Positions 7,712 through 15,910 of a stretch of DNA of 64,000 nt are shown here, piece by piece. Below the pieces are notes generated by a model. It was not told the DNA's origin. It saw only the letters and a list, made by a program, of their open reading frames with translations, and did no database searches. The first letter of the stretch is position 1; every line of letters begins with the position of its first letter. The stretch is from Chlamydiales bacterium (GTDB taxonomy: Bacteria > Chlamydiota > Chlamydiia > Chlamydiales > Simkaniaceae), in the NCBI GenBank assembly GCA_024233515.1, contig JACKPO010000007.1, positions 1-64,000 of the forward strand, written 5' to 3'. Made by a program: the position numbers and the translations under genes.

Positions 7712-8944
7712 CAGGGAAATTGCATGAAGAAAAGATTTGATATTTTAAGTTAAATTTTAAAAACTTTACCTCCTAACCAAGGAGGTTTATGATGGTGTCT
7801 CAGAATTTTCAAGAAACATCGGTCATGTGCAGTTTTTCAGTTTTACCCGATCCAAGGAAGCACAGGAATCAGGTTTATTCTCTTTTTGACATTATCACTG
7901 TAGCAATACTTGCTGTCTTATGTGGAGCCGATGATTGGGTAGAGGTTAGTTTTTGGGGAGAAGCTAATCTCATTTGGTTACAAGATCGAGGGATCTGTCT
8001 TGATGGAATTCCATCCCATGATACATTTAGCCGCTTCTTTCGTTTCGTTGATCCAAATTCGTTTGAGCGATGTTTTATTAGCTGGACCCAGAAGGTTGCT
8101 AAAGTTGTTGGAGGGTTATTGCTCTAGATGGGAAAAAGAATTTGTAACTCAGGTAGTGGTGAAGAAAAAGCTATTCATCTCGTGAGCGCATTTTCTGTAG
8201 AAAATGACATGGTTTTGGGTCAATTAGCAACAGACAAAATCAAACGAAATTACAACATTTCCCTTTGTTGATTGATTTATTGGATATCCAAAAAGCTGTT
8301 GTGACAATTGATGCAGCAGGGTGTCAGAAAAGAAATAGCCCAAAATTCGAAATAAGGGAGGAGACTATATTTTGGCACTGAAGGGTAATCAAGGTAATCT
8401 TCATGCTGAGGTGGAAAACTTTTCAGTCAAGCTTTAGAAGTCTCACCAGATGAAGCAGAATGTGACCACTACACCAGCGAAGAGAAATCTCGAGGACGTC
8501 ATGAAATACGGGAGGTTTGGACTACAGAAGAATTGAGTTGGTTATCACAAAAAGCTGACTGGAAAGATTTGAATAGTATAAGTTGTCTAAAGAGCAAACG
8601 GACAATAAAAGGAAAGGAGACGACAGAGTTCAGATATTATATCTCAAGTTTGCCGGCAGATGCTTGGAAGATAAGTAGGGGTATTAGAAGTCATTGGTCT
8701 GTAGAGAATAAGCTTCACTGGCAACTCGATGTTTCGTATAGAGAGGACGGTTGCAAGGTGCGTAAGGACAATGGAGCTGAGAATTTTTCTGTTATTCGAA
8801 GGGCTACGCTGAATTTACTAAAGGCTGATAAAAAGACCAAGGCAGGTATCAAAAATAAAAGGTCTAAAGCTGGCTGGGATAAGAGTTATATGCTAAATGT
8901 TTTAAGCATGGAGTGTTAAGAAATTTCTTCATGCAATTTCCCTG
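7712..8944 (+). mobile_element. ISAs1-family insertion sequence, copy 1 (damaged)
   Basis: 1233 bases with terminal inverted repeats CAGGGAAATTGCATGAAG at the left and its complement at the right, flanked by the 10-bp target duplication AAAGTTTAAT. It is nearly identical to the intact copy at 11113-12348, but its transposase frame is broken by several one- and two-base indels between about 8110 and 8430. Outside that stretch I found no difference between the copies. It is inserted in the 5' part of the membrane-protein gene. Confidence 0.93.
7789..8919 (+). pseudogene. ISAs1-family transposase, frameshifted copy
   Basis: The same transposase as the intact copy at 11190-12323. The first frame runs from ATG 7789 and stops at 8127 because one G is missing from a G-run. 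Further indels follow: an extra A near 8135, two bases lost near 8235, an extra T near 8268, an extra A near 8328, two bases lost near 8340 and a T lost near 8422. The net change is minus three bases, so the last third is back in the original frame. The start is preceded by CCAAGGAGG, a good ribosome-binding site, as in the other copy. Confidence 0.9.
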
Positions 8945-10451
8945 AAAGTTTAATAGCAAAGGTAGAACTGTTGGAGATAATAGGAAGCCAATTACTGCGA
9001 GCTATAAAGGCAAGCAGTACAGGTTAATATCGAAAAAAGAACGAGATTTTACGACTGCGGAAAGAATAGGCCGAGGATTTCTTGGCGTTGTAGCGGCAGT
9101 TTTTACTTTAGGCATTGCAATCCTTTTTAAATCTGTTAGAAACCTCTTTACTCAAGAGAAGGCAAAAATCCGATTTGCTGTTGTTGTTCCTAAATCTTCA
9201 AACTCAGAAATACCAAAACCTATCAAGTCTCCGAGTGAATATAGCATCAGTGAGAAGGAACTGCAGAATGGAGTAGATATTTCAGGAGCAACGATTTCAA
9301 AGATTCAGACATGCATGGAAAATGTTCTTCAGCGCAAGGAAGAAGGGGGCGTCAAACTATACAATAGTCAGGGCAGTCACCGAGTTTTTTCTTTGGATAC
9401 AGCTCCAGAATATATTTTCAAAATTAATGCTAGTAAAAACTCTTATGCTGTGGGTCAGAATGACTCTATGAGGGAGCGCTATCAGACAATGATTAACGCT
9501 CAAACTGTTTGCCGAAATTATGCGCTGGGATTGCTTGTAATTCCTAATGCAAAACTATTTACTGTTGAAGCTGAGGGTGAAAAGTATGAAATAATTGCTG
9601 AGAAGAAGCTAAGCCTAAATCCTAGTGAAAGCGCTCAGGAACAGTTTTTTGAGGAATACGCTTCAAGTTTAAATGAAACCATACGACAACTTGCAGTCTT
9701 TATTTGTAAAACGGGATACAGCGATGTTGAATGGAGAAATAACCCCGTATTAAATGATGCTCCAGACCAGTTTGGTTGTAGAAAAATTGGGCTTATTGAC
9801 ATTGAAGAGATGGATAGCACAACAACAGGACTATTCGGAGGTGGATTGGGACGACGAGGTTTGGTTAGATGTGTCACCGAAGAACAAGGAAGGATTGTTA
9901 AAGATGTAGCTAACAAATACGGAGTCTCGACTTCTTCTTTTGCCTCAGCGCATGCACGGAGAAAAGAAGAAATTGAAGAAGGGCAAAAATTAAAACAACA
10001 CTATACAACACACAACATTGTTACAGGATTTGAGCCTGTTAAAGTAGATATTAGCACTCTGGGTCTTGATTTAAAAGAAGAGGCAGAAATCGGGGAATTT
10101 GCTATAGATGAAAACGAGAAAGCTATTATTAAAGGTAATGATTTTGTTTATCAAAAGAGAATAATCAAACTCGAAGATGTAATTAAAAGAGTTGTTGAAG
10201 AGATTAACAAGTTAATCCAAAAGCATCCTGATTCTGATTCAGCAAAAGGAAAGCGTTATTTTGTCTTGAGTACAAATCGCGAACCTTTTGAATCTTATCT
10301 TAAATTAGGTTTACCTGAAGGGAAATTTATGATTAGTGAAGAGGATGAAAAGAAAATTTGGTTGCGTCGTATCATTAATGCTTTGGTTGAAAAAGGACAC
10401 CTCTTTAAGCTGGAAAAAGTTAACGGTCACGGTTATTTTATCCAAGCCTAA
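8945..10451 (+). pseudogene. Main part of interrupted membrane/kinase-like protein gene
   Basis: Joined to the fragment at 7634 by deleting the ISAs1 element, this gives a protein of about 525 residues. After the N-terminus comes a segment KERDFTTAERIGRGF and a membrane helix GVVAAVFTLGIAILF. The rest is soluble; an ATG at 9315 opens a free-standing 378-codon frame. The soluble part has faint protein-kinase-like signs: YIFKINASK early, then YSDVEWRNNPVLND and KIGLIDIEEMD, which resemble a catalytic loop and a metal-binding segment. That reading is tentative. The gene lies inside the tRNA-Leu island and may have encoded an effector or surface-associated protein. Confidence 0.72.
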
Positions 10452-10467
10452 TTAATTTTCTTAAAAA

Positions 10468-10501
10468 TTGCAGCAATTGAGCGCGTGTTTCATTGCTGCA
10501 A
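10468..10501 (+). terminator. Hairpin after the interrupted gene
   Basis: TTGCAGCAAT and ATTGCTGCAA form a ten-base-pair stem 16 bases after the stop at 10451. The T-run is on the minus-strand side (reading TTGCTGCAATTTTTAAG), so termination would be strongest for minus-strand transcripts; on the plus strand only the stem is present. Confidence 0.5.
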
Positions 10502-10623
10502 GATTGAAAAGAGTCTGTAGTGGCCAGTAGAAAATATTCTGGTGTATGGAATGACTTCTCCATCGCAATCAATGTAAATAAATCTTTTATCTTCTTTTAA
10601 AATTTCGCCTCTGCTATATTTGA

Positions 10624-10648
10624 TACCGTTAAGGATGAACTAACGGTA
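10624..10648 (+). promoter_or_regulatory. Inverted repeat upstream of the integrase start
   Basis: TACCGTTA and TAACGGTA form an eight-base inverted repeat with a nine-base spacer, ending 13 bases before the integrase ATG and next to its ribosome-binding site (GAGG). It could be an operator for autoregulation or a hairpin limiting translation. The rest of 10452-10661 shows no gene. Confidence 0.45.
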
Positions 10649-11112
10649 GACAGAGGCAAAAATGACGCTCGTTCCAGAAGCTGACAAAGCTCTCTTCGAA
10701 GAATACAAACAACAACACATCAAAGACTGCTTTGAGTATTCACAAAAATCAAAGTCTTCCAATTCCATCCGAGCCTATCGCTTTGCGTGGACAAAGTTTG
10801 TCGATTGGTGCGATTCAAGTGGATATGAACCCTTTTCACCCCCAAGCTGTTCTCATGAATTTTTGGTTGGCTTATTTATGGCCTCTATGGCTAAGAGTCG
10901 GCAGTTAAAGCCGAAGAGTCTTGAAAGCTATTTGGCTGGTATTAAGCATTTCTATGCTGAAAAGGGAATTGCAGTCGACACGCGGCATGGTGAAATCAGA
11001 AAAGCTATGTCGGGTATCAAGCGGGAGATAGGTGTTAAGCAAAATCGTAAAGCTCCTTTGACAACAGACAACATTAAGATGTTGATTGATTCAATACAGG
11101 CTCCCTATGGAG

Positions 11113-12348
11113 CAGGGAAATTGCATGAAGAAAAGATTTGATATTTTAAGTTAAATTTTAAAAACTTTACCTCCTAACCAAGGAGGTTTATGATGGTGTC
11201 TCAGAATTTTCAAGAAACATCGGTCATGTGCAGTTTTTCAGTTTTACCCGATCCAAGGAAGCACAGGAATCAGGTTTATTCTCTTTTTGACATTATCACT
11301 GTAGCAATACTTGCTGTCTTATGTGGAGCCGATGATTGGGTAGAGGTTAGTTTTTGGGGAGAAGCTAATCTCATTTGGTTACAAGATCGAGGGATCTGTC
11401 TTGATGGAATTCCATCCCATGATACATTTAGCCGCTTCTTTCGTTTCGTTGATCCAAATTCGTTTGAGCGATGTTTTATTAGCTGGACCCAGAAGGTTGC
11501 TAAAGTTGTTGGAGGGGTTATTGCTCTAGATGGGAAAAGAATTTGTAACTCAGGTAGTGGTGAAGAAAAAGCTATTCATCTCGTGAGCGCATTTTCTGTA
11601 GAAAATGACATGGTTTTGGGTCAATTAGCAACAGAGACAAAATCAAACGAAATTACAACATTTCCCTTGTTGATTGATTTATTGGATATCCAAAAAGCTG
11701 TTGTGACAATTGATGCAGCGGGGTGTCAGAAAGAAATAGCCTCCAAAATTCGAAATAAGGGAGGAGACTATATTTTGGCACTGAAGGGTAATCAAGGTAA
11801 TCTTCATGCTGAGGTGGAAAACTTTTTCAGTCAAGCTTTAGAAGTCTCACCAGATGAAGCAGAATGTGACCACTACACCAGCGAAGAGAAATCTCGAGGA
11901 CGTCATGAAATACGGGAGGTTTGGACTACAGAAGAATTGAGTTGGTTATCACAAAAAGCTGACTGGAAAGATTTGAATAGTATAAGTTGTCTAAAGAGCA
12001 AACGGACAATAAAAGGAAAGGAGACGACAGAGTTCAGATATTATATCTCAAGTTTGCCGGCAGATGCTTGGAAGATAAGTAGGGGTATTAGAAGTCATTG
12101 GTCTGTAGAGAATAAGCTTCACTGGCAACTCGATGTTTCGTATAGAGAGGACGGTTGCAAGGTGCGTAAGGACAATGGAGCTGAGAATTTTTCTGTTATT
12201 CGAAGGGCTACGCTGAATTTACTAAAGGCTGATAAAAAGACCAAGGCAGGTATCAAAAATAAAAGGTCTAAAGCTGGCTGGGATAAGAGTTATATGCTAA
12301 ATGTTTTAAGCATGGAGTGTTAAGAAATTTCTTCATGCAATTTCCCTG
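11113..12348 (+). mobile_element. ISAs1-family insertion sequence, copy 2 (intact)
   Basis: 1236 bases with terminal inverted repeats CAGGGAAATTGCATGAAG and its complement, flanked by the 10-bp target duplication CCCTATGGAG (11103-11112 and 12349-12358). One intact transposase gene fills the element. CAGGG termini and 8-10-bp target duplications fit the ISAs1 family as I know it. It interrupts the island integrase. Confidence 0.95.
11190..12323 (+). CDS. ISAs1-family transposase
   Basis: 377-residue DDE transposase that moves its own IS by cut-and-paste. The N-terminal segment SVLPDPRKHRNQVYSLFDII and AILAVLCGADDW is the H-repeat/ISAs1 signature. Catalytic residues are visible as Asp in VIALDGKRICNSG, Asp in AVVTIDAAGCQ, and Glu in RSHWSVENKLHWQLDVSYRE. 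The ATG follows CCAAGGAGG by six bases. The reading frame is complete and the ends and target duplication are clean, so this copy should be competent for transposition and could be the source of the copy at 7712. Confidence 0.95.
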   Translation: MMVSQNFQETSVMCSFSVLPDPRKHRNQVYSLFDIITVAILAVLCGADDWVEVSFWGEANLIWLQDRGICLDGIPSHDTFSRFFRFVDPNSFERCFISWTQKVAKVVGGVIALDGKRICNSGSGEEKAIHLVSAFSVENDMVLGQLATETKSNEITTFPLLIDLLDIQKAVVTIDAAGCQKEIASKIRNKGGDYILALKGNQGNLHAEVENFFSQALEVSPDEAECDHYTSEEKSRGRHEIREVWTTEELSWLSQKADWKDLNSISCLKSKRTIKGKETTEFRYYISSLPADAWKISRGIRSHWSVENKLHWQLDVSYREDGCKVRKDNGAENFSVIRRATLNLLKADKKTKAGIKNKRSKAGWDKSYMLNVLSMEC

Positions 12349-12902
12349 CCCTATGGAGCCATTGAGCTTCGAGACAAAGCCATGATTCTTTTGGGTTTTG
12401 CAGGTGCCTTCCGTCGTTCAGAGCTTGTTGGAATTGATGTCGAGCATCTCGCTTTTGACCCTAATGGTGTCTCTATCTTCATCCCTAAATCAAAAACAGA
12501 CCAGCAGATGGAAGGAAGAATCGTTGACATTCCTTTTGCAGCAAAAGAACCCTACTGCCCAGTTCGCGCTCTGCAAGCTTGGATTCGTTTTTCGGCTATT
12601 GAAGAGGGGGCTGTGTTTCTCCAAGTTCATAAAGGTGGTAATATTGTGCGTCAGCGCCTTGGAGACCGCTCAGTGGCCTTGATGCTTAAGCGAAGATGTA
12701 AGCCCTTTGGTTTTTCAGATGATATTGCTGGCCATAGCCTCAGAGCTGGCCATGTCACGTCATCTATCAAAAATGGAACGCCAGAGACATGGATAATGCG
12801 TCAGACTGGCCATACCAGCATTAACACGCTTCGGAAATATGAGAGACTTAATCGTGAGTTCGAGGCAAATTCGGCAGCAAAAATAGGATTATAAGGAGAC
12901 CC

Positions 12903-13958
12903 ATGACAACCAAAAAACCAGCAACCACCAATAAAGAAATCATTACAGAGAATCTCAGGGGGTATAAGCAGCTCCTAGGAGAAATTAAAGAAAAGGTTAA
13001 GTCGTCTCAATTGAAGGCGGCTGTGGCTGTTAATAAGGAGCTAATTCAGCTCTACTGGGAAATAGGCACTTCTCTTATCAAGAAGCAAGATAATGAGGGT
13101 TGGGGAGCCAAAACAATAGAAAAGCTGGCAAACGATTTAAGGTCAGAATTTCCCAATATGAAGGGGTTTTCTCGGAGAAATGTCTATTATATGGTCCTTT
13201 TTGCAAGGGAATATCCCGAGATTGAAATTGTGCAACAGCTTGTTGCACAAATTCCATGGGGTCATAACACCCTTTTGCTAGACAAGGTAAAAGACAGAGA
13301 ATCAAGGGTTTGGTATGTAAAGAAAACTATTGAGAACGGCTGGAGCCGAAACGTCCTTCTCCATTGGGTTGATGGTGGACTCCATGAAAGGCAGGGAAAA
13401 TCCCTTACTAACTTCAAAAATACGCTTACATCTCCTCATTCAGACCTTGCCCATGAGACTCTAAAAGACCCCTATAATTTCGATTTCTTGACTCTCAGGG
13501 AGGAGTTTGACGAAAAGGAGCTGGAAGATGGGCTTATTGACCATATCCAAAAATTTCTCTTAGAGCTTGGTGCTGGATTTGCCTTTGTTGGTAGGCAGAT
13601 AAATCTTTGTGTCGGCGACCAGGACTATTTCATCGACCTTCTTTTCTATCATGTGAAGCTTAGGTGCTTTATTGTTGTTGAGTTGAAAGCGACTGAGTTC
13701 AAGCCTGAGTATGCTGGCAAGATGAACTTCTACCTCACAGCCGTTGACAAAACCATGAAGCATCCCGATGACAAACCGACCATTGGGCTTCTGCTTTGTA
13801 AAACCAAAAACAAAGTCGTTGCTGAGTATGCGCTTCAGGACATTAACAAGCCGTTAGGCGTCGCAGAGTATGAAACCAAAATCATAGAATCTCTGCCCGA
13901 TGACTTGAAGGGTTCATTGCCGACCATCGAGGAAATCGAGCACGAGTTTGAGGAGTAA
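12903..13958 (+). CDS. DUF1016 (YhcG-type) PDDEXK nuclease-domain protein
   Basis: 351 residues. The N-terminal helical DUF1016 domain (about 15-165) includes VNKELIQLYWEIGTSL and FSRRNVYYMVLFAREYP. The C-terminal nuclease-like fold (about 195-340) shows the metal-binding pattern DQDYFIDLLFY then FIVVELKATEF, the D...ExK core. Proteins of this family occur on mobile elements and next to restriction loci; the biochemical role is poorly defined. The ribosome-binding site (AAGGAG) begins in the stop codon of the integrase and the gap is eight bases, so the two genes form one unit and the protein may act in the island's maintenance or DNA processing. Confidence 0.9.
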   Translation: MTTKKPATTNKEIITENLRGYKQLLGEIKEKVKSSQLKAAVAVNKELIQLYWEIGTSLIKKQDNEGWGAKTIEKLANDLRSEFPNMKGFSRRNVYYMVLFAREYPEIEIVQQLVAQIPWGHNTLLLDKVKDRESRVWYVKKTIENGWSRNVLLHWVDGGLHERQGKSLTNFKNTLTSPHSDLAHETLKDPYNFDFLTLREEFDEKELEDGLIDHIQKFLLELGAGFAFVGRQINLCVGDQDYFIDLLFYHVKLRCFIVVELKATEFKPEYAGKMNFYLTAVDKTMKHPDDKPTIGLLLCKTKNKVVAEYALQDINKPLGVAEYETKIIESLPDDLKGSLPTIEEIEHEFEE

Positions 13959-14099
13959 ATTTTGGGCCACTATTGGGCCAGAACATCGCTTTACACCACG
14001 TGATTTTTCATAATCCCACCTATCATTGAATCATCAGACATGCTATAGTTTGTCTCGTAAGATAACTTGGAAGTTATGCAGTATTATGTAGGAGACAGC

Positions 14100-14153
14100 G
14101 ACTTAAAATCCCTTGCTCTTTTGAGCGTGCGGGTTCGAGTCCCGCCCCGAGCA
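14100..14153 (+). repeat. Right attachment repeat (attR), partial tRNA-Leu
   Basis: Exact 54-bp copy of bases 5663-5716: the anticodon loop, variable arm, T arm and 3' acceptor strand of tRNA-Leu(UAA). It lacks the 5' half, so it is not a tRNA gene. It marks the right border of the island; the 141 bases between the DUF1016 stop and this repeat contain no gene. Confidence 0.92.
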
Positions 14154-14294
14154 CACTTTGGTTTCTTAGTATTTTTCCTATTGCACATCATCTAGAAGAC
14201 TATCATCGCTTGACAAGGTGTCACGCACCTTGCGCAGTGCTCTTCCAGCTTCTATCTAATGCACACTAGAAAAAATACTAAGAAACCAAAGTGT
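14153..14294 (+). repeat. 142-bp unit with 24-bp terminal inverted repeats next to attR
   Basis: ACACTTTGGTTTCTTAGTAT and four following bases (14153-14176) pair perfectly with 14271-14294. The inner part contains a smaller hairpin, AAGGTG...CACCTT (14215-14230). The unit starts at the last base of attR. Before island insertion it would have followed the tRNA gene directly, so it could be the original tRNA terminator region or a small inverted-repeat element inserted at the tRNA end. No coding sequence is seen between 13959 and 14376. Confidence 0.65.
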
Positions 14295-14376
14295 CCTCGG
14301 GGAGGCCCCCTCGCAAGTGCTAGTAAGGGAATAAATTCTATGGTTTCATAAGGTGAGTTTTGGCATATTTTCGGGG

Positions 14377-15210
14377 ATGGAAAATCGGATGGTTGAAGCT
14401 CAAAAGCAGCTAGAGGACGTTCTAGAACTCTTAAAAGGGGTTTTAGGTTCAGAATTGGTAGGTGTTTATCTTTATGGATCATCTTTGGTAGGTGGGTTGC
14501 AGAGATACAGCGACATTGACTTGCTTGTTGTCATCAACCGTAAAACTACTTTAGAGGAAAAGGGGGCTCTGGTTGATAAGCTTCTTCAAATCTCTGGGGT
14601 CTACATGCAAGAATCGAAATGGCCGCTTGAGTTGACTCTTGTGGAGCGGTCAGCGGTGAACCCTTGGCGTTATTCTCCCCGTTTTGATTTTCAATATGGA
14701 GAATGGTTACGTGCAGCTTTTGAAGAGGGGACCACTGAAGCTTGTCAGACAGATGAGATGCCTGACCTAGCGATTATTGTGACTCAGGTTTTATTGAAAA
14801 GCCAAACTCTATGGGGACCAGAACCTGAGCATGTCCTTTCGCAGGTGCCGTACAAAGACTTTATGAAAGCGATGCTTCATGATTTAGATAGGCTTATCGT
14901 CGAAATTGAAAGTGATACTCGAAATGTTTTACTGACTTTTGCGCGGATCTGGAGCACTGTGGAAACCAATGAAATAAGGTCAAAAACAGCAGCAGCAGAT
15001 TGGGCCATGAAGCATTTACCCGATAATTTTCAACCCGTAATGAAACGTGCCAAATTGATTTGTATGGGGGATGAAGATGAGCGCTGGGATGATCTCCAAC
15101 AACTCATTGAGTCCTGTGCGGATTTTATGATAAGTGAAATAGGGGCTCAAGCCACATCGATCAAGGACGATGACCAAAGTACAAGAATAACATATGCTAA
15201 GGGTGTTTGA
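14377..15210 (+). CDS. AadA-like aminoglycoside nucleotidyltransferase
   Basis: About 277 residues from ATG 14377 (a GTG at 14353 or ATG at 14389 are alternatives). It resembles ANT(3'')/ANT(9) adenylyltransferases that modify streptomycin/spectinomycin: the nucleotidyltransferase motif VYLYGSSLVGGLQRYSDIDL with its paired aspartates, the catalytic-base region LELTLV, then WRYSPRFDFQYGEW. The C-terminal helical domain contains RNVLLTFARIW and KTAAADWAMKHLP, close to known AadA proteins. It lies just outside the right border of the tRNA-Leu island, so it is not island cargo by the att definition. Whether it confers resistance is unknown. Confidence 0.87.
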   Translation: MENRMVEAQKQLEDVLELLKGVLGSELVGVYLYGSSLVGGLQRYSDIDLLVVINRKTTLEEKGALVDKLLQISGVYMQESKWPLELTLVERSAVNPWRYSPRFDFQYGEWLRAAFEEGTTEACQTDEMPDLAIIVTQVLLKSQTLWGPEPEHVLSQVPYKDFMKAMLHDLDRLIVEIESDTRNVLLTFARIWSTVETNEIRSKTAAADWAMKHLPDNFQPVMKRAKLICMGDEDERWDDLQQLIESCADFMISEIGAQATSIKDDDQSTRITYAKGV

Positions 15211-15239
15211 AAAATGGTTGCGAGAAATTCCTGAATATT

Positions 15240-15331
15240 GAACAATGTTCATTTCTGATAAAGCTAAGATGGGTAAAAATAAGACATAGGCTTTGTTGGA
15301 AAAAATTTTTAAGGAAAAATGAACAATGTTC
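15240..15331 (+). promoter_or_regulatory. Twin GAACAATGTTC near-palindromes
   Basis: GAACAATGTTCATT occurs at 15240-15253 and again at 15321-15334, 81 bases apart, both between the adenylyltransferase stop and the next gene. Each core is GAACA-A-TGTTC, a five-base inverted repeat. The second copy lies about 20 bases before the probable start of the downstream gene. The pair looks like a double operator for a dimeric repressor; the half-sites resemble Gram-positive LexA boxes except that the spacer is one base shorter. Confidence 0.45.
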
Positions 15332-15349
15332 ATTAAATATTTGAGGTTG

Positions 15350-15871
15350 ATGATGAAACTATTAAAGCGAATGATTCTTGGAGTGATTTTAGCATCGAAT
15401 TCTGCAGCGCTATGTGGAGAACTAAGCGAAAATCAAGAGAATGCGCCACAAGTTGAAGAGGTGAGAAATAGTTACAATTACTGGGGATGGGGTGTGGGAA
15501 TTCCAACACTTTTCTCAGCAAAGTTTGGACACCGCGAGCAAGTAGGACATCGCGGCTTCGAGTATGGGGTGGGTGTGACCCCTCTTATTTATGTAACCGA
15601 GGCCCATTTATTTGCGACAGGACTGTATTACCCAAAACCCAATCTTCAGAGGCAAACCTATTTTGGTGCAGGTCTAAAGGGGGGTGGATTTCTCGAGATA
15701 AATCGTGAGAAGTTTGGATACATTGCGCCCGGGTTTGTTGTTGGCCAGGAGCGGATGGGATGTGATCAGCAACGAAAGTTCACCCAAGTTGCCTTTGGGC
15801 TGGGAGCTTTGACAACGGAAGGGTTTCAATACTTTCCCTCAATAAACCTAACCTTTGGGTATGCATTCTAG
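15350..15871 (+). CDS. Small outer-membrane-like exported protein
   Basis: About 173 residues. A signal peptide is clear (MKLLKRMILGVILASNSAAL, cut near LCGE). The mature part alternates Gly/aromatic-rich strands (YWGWGVGIPTLFSAKFGHRE, LYYPKPNLQRQTYFGAGLKG) and ends with the aromatic FGYAF, as in small eight-strand beta-barrel outer-membrane proteins. An ATG at 15326 would add a less likely extension; GAGG at 15343 favours 15350 or 15353. It is followed by its own intrinsic terminator. I do not recognise the family; porin-like or structural role is inference. Confidence 0.75.
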   Translation: MMKLLKRMILGVILASNSAALCGELSENQENAPQVEEVRNSYNYWGWGVGIPTLFSAKFGHREQVGHRGFEYGVGVTPLIYVTEAHLFATGLYYPKPNLQRQTYFGAGLKGGGFLEINREKFGYIAPGFVVGQERMGCDQQRKFTQVAFGLGALTTEGFQYFPSINLTFGYAF

Positions 15872-15876
15872 ACGAG

Positions 15877-15910
15877 CCTCTCCAATCGGAGAGGTTTTTG
15901 TTTTTATTTT
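15877..15910 (+). terminator. Rho-independent terminator
   Basis: CCTCTCC and GGAGAGG form a seven-base-pair stem with a four-base loop, followed by TTTTTGTTTTTATTTT. It directly follows the stop of the small outer-membrane-like protein. The apparent TTG start of the next gene lies inside the T-run. Confidence 0.88.

Larger units (their letters stand above)
10662..12894 (+). pseudogene. Tyrosine recombinase (island integrase) split by ISAs1 element
   Basis: Deleting 11113-12358 (the IS plus one copy of its 10-bp target duplication) leaves 987 bases encoding 328 residues without a break. The N-terminal core-binding domain (KSSNSIRAYRFAWTKFVDWC) is in the first part. The catalytic residues are in the second: Arg in FRRSELVG, Lys in KSKTDQQ, HSLRAGH, TGHTS, and the nucleophile in LRKYERL. 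This is the presumed integrase of the tRNA-Leu island. It starts at ATG 10662 after AGAGG. The 3' half has its own ATG at 12382 but would lack the DNA-binding arm. Its stop overlaps the ribosome-binding site of the next gene. Confidence 0.92.
5717..14153 (+). mobile_element. Integrated genomic island in tRNA-Leu (8.4 kb)
   Basis: The interval is bounded by the intact tRNA-Leu and a 54-bp exact copy of its 3' half. It contains a tyrosine recombinase (split by an IS), a DUF1016 nuclease gene, an ABM-type monooxygenase, three insertion sequences and a broken gene with an N-terminal membrane segment. Non-coding stretches are visibly AT-richer than the flanking chromosome. With the integrase interrupted the island should be immobile unless a trans-acting integrase is available. 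No replication or conjugation gene is visible, so it is a small integrative element or the remnant of a larger one. Confidence 0.88.

Noticed and set aside
14100..14153. Second tRNA-Leu gene
   Set aside because: Only the 3' half of the tRNA is present; there is no 5' acceptor strand or D arm. It is the attR copy.
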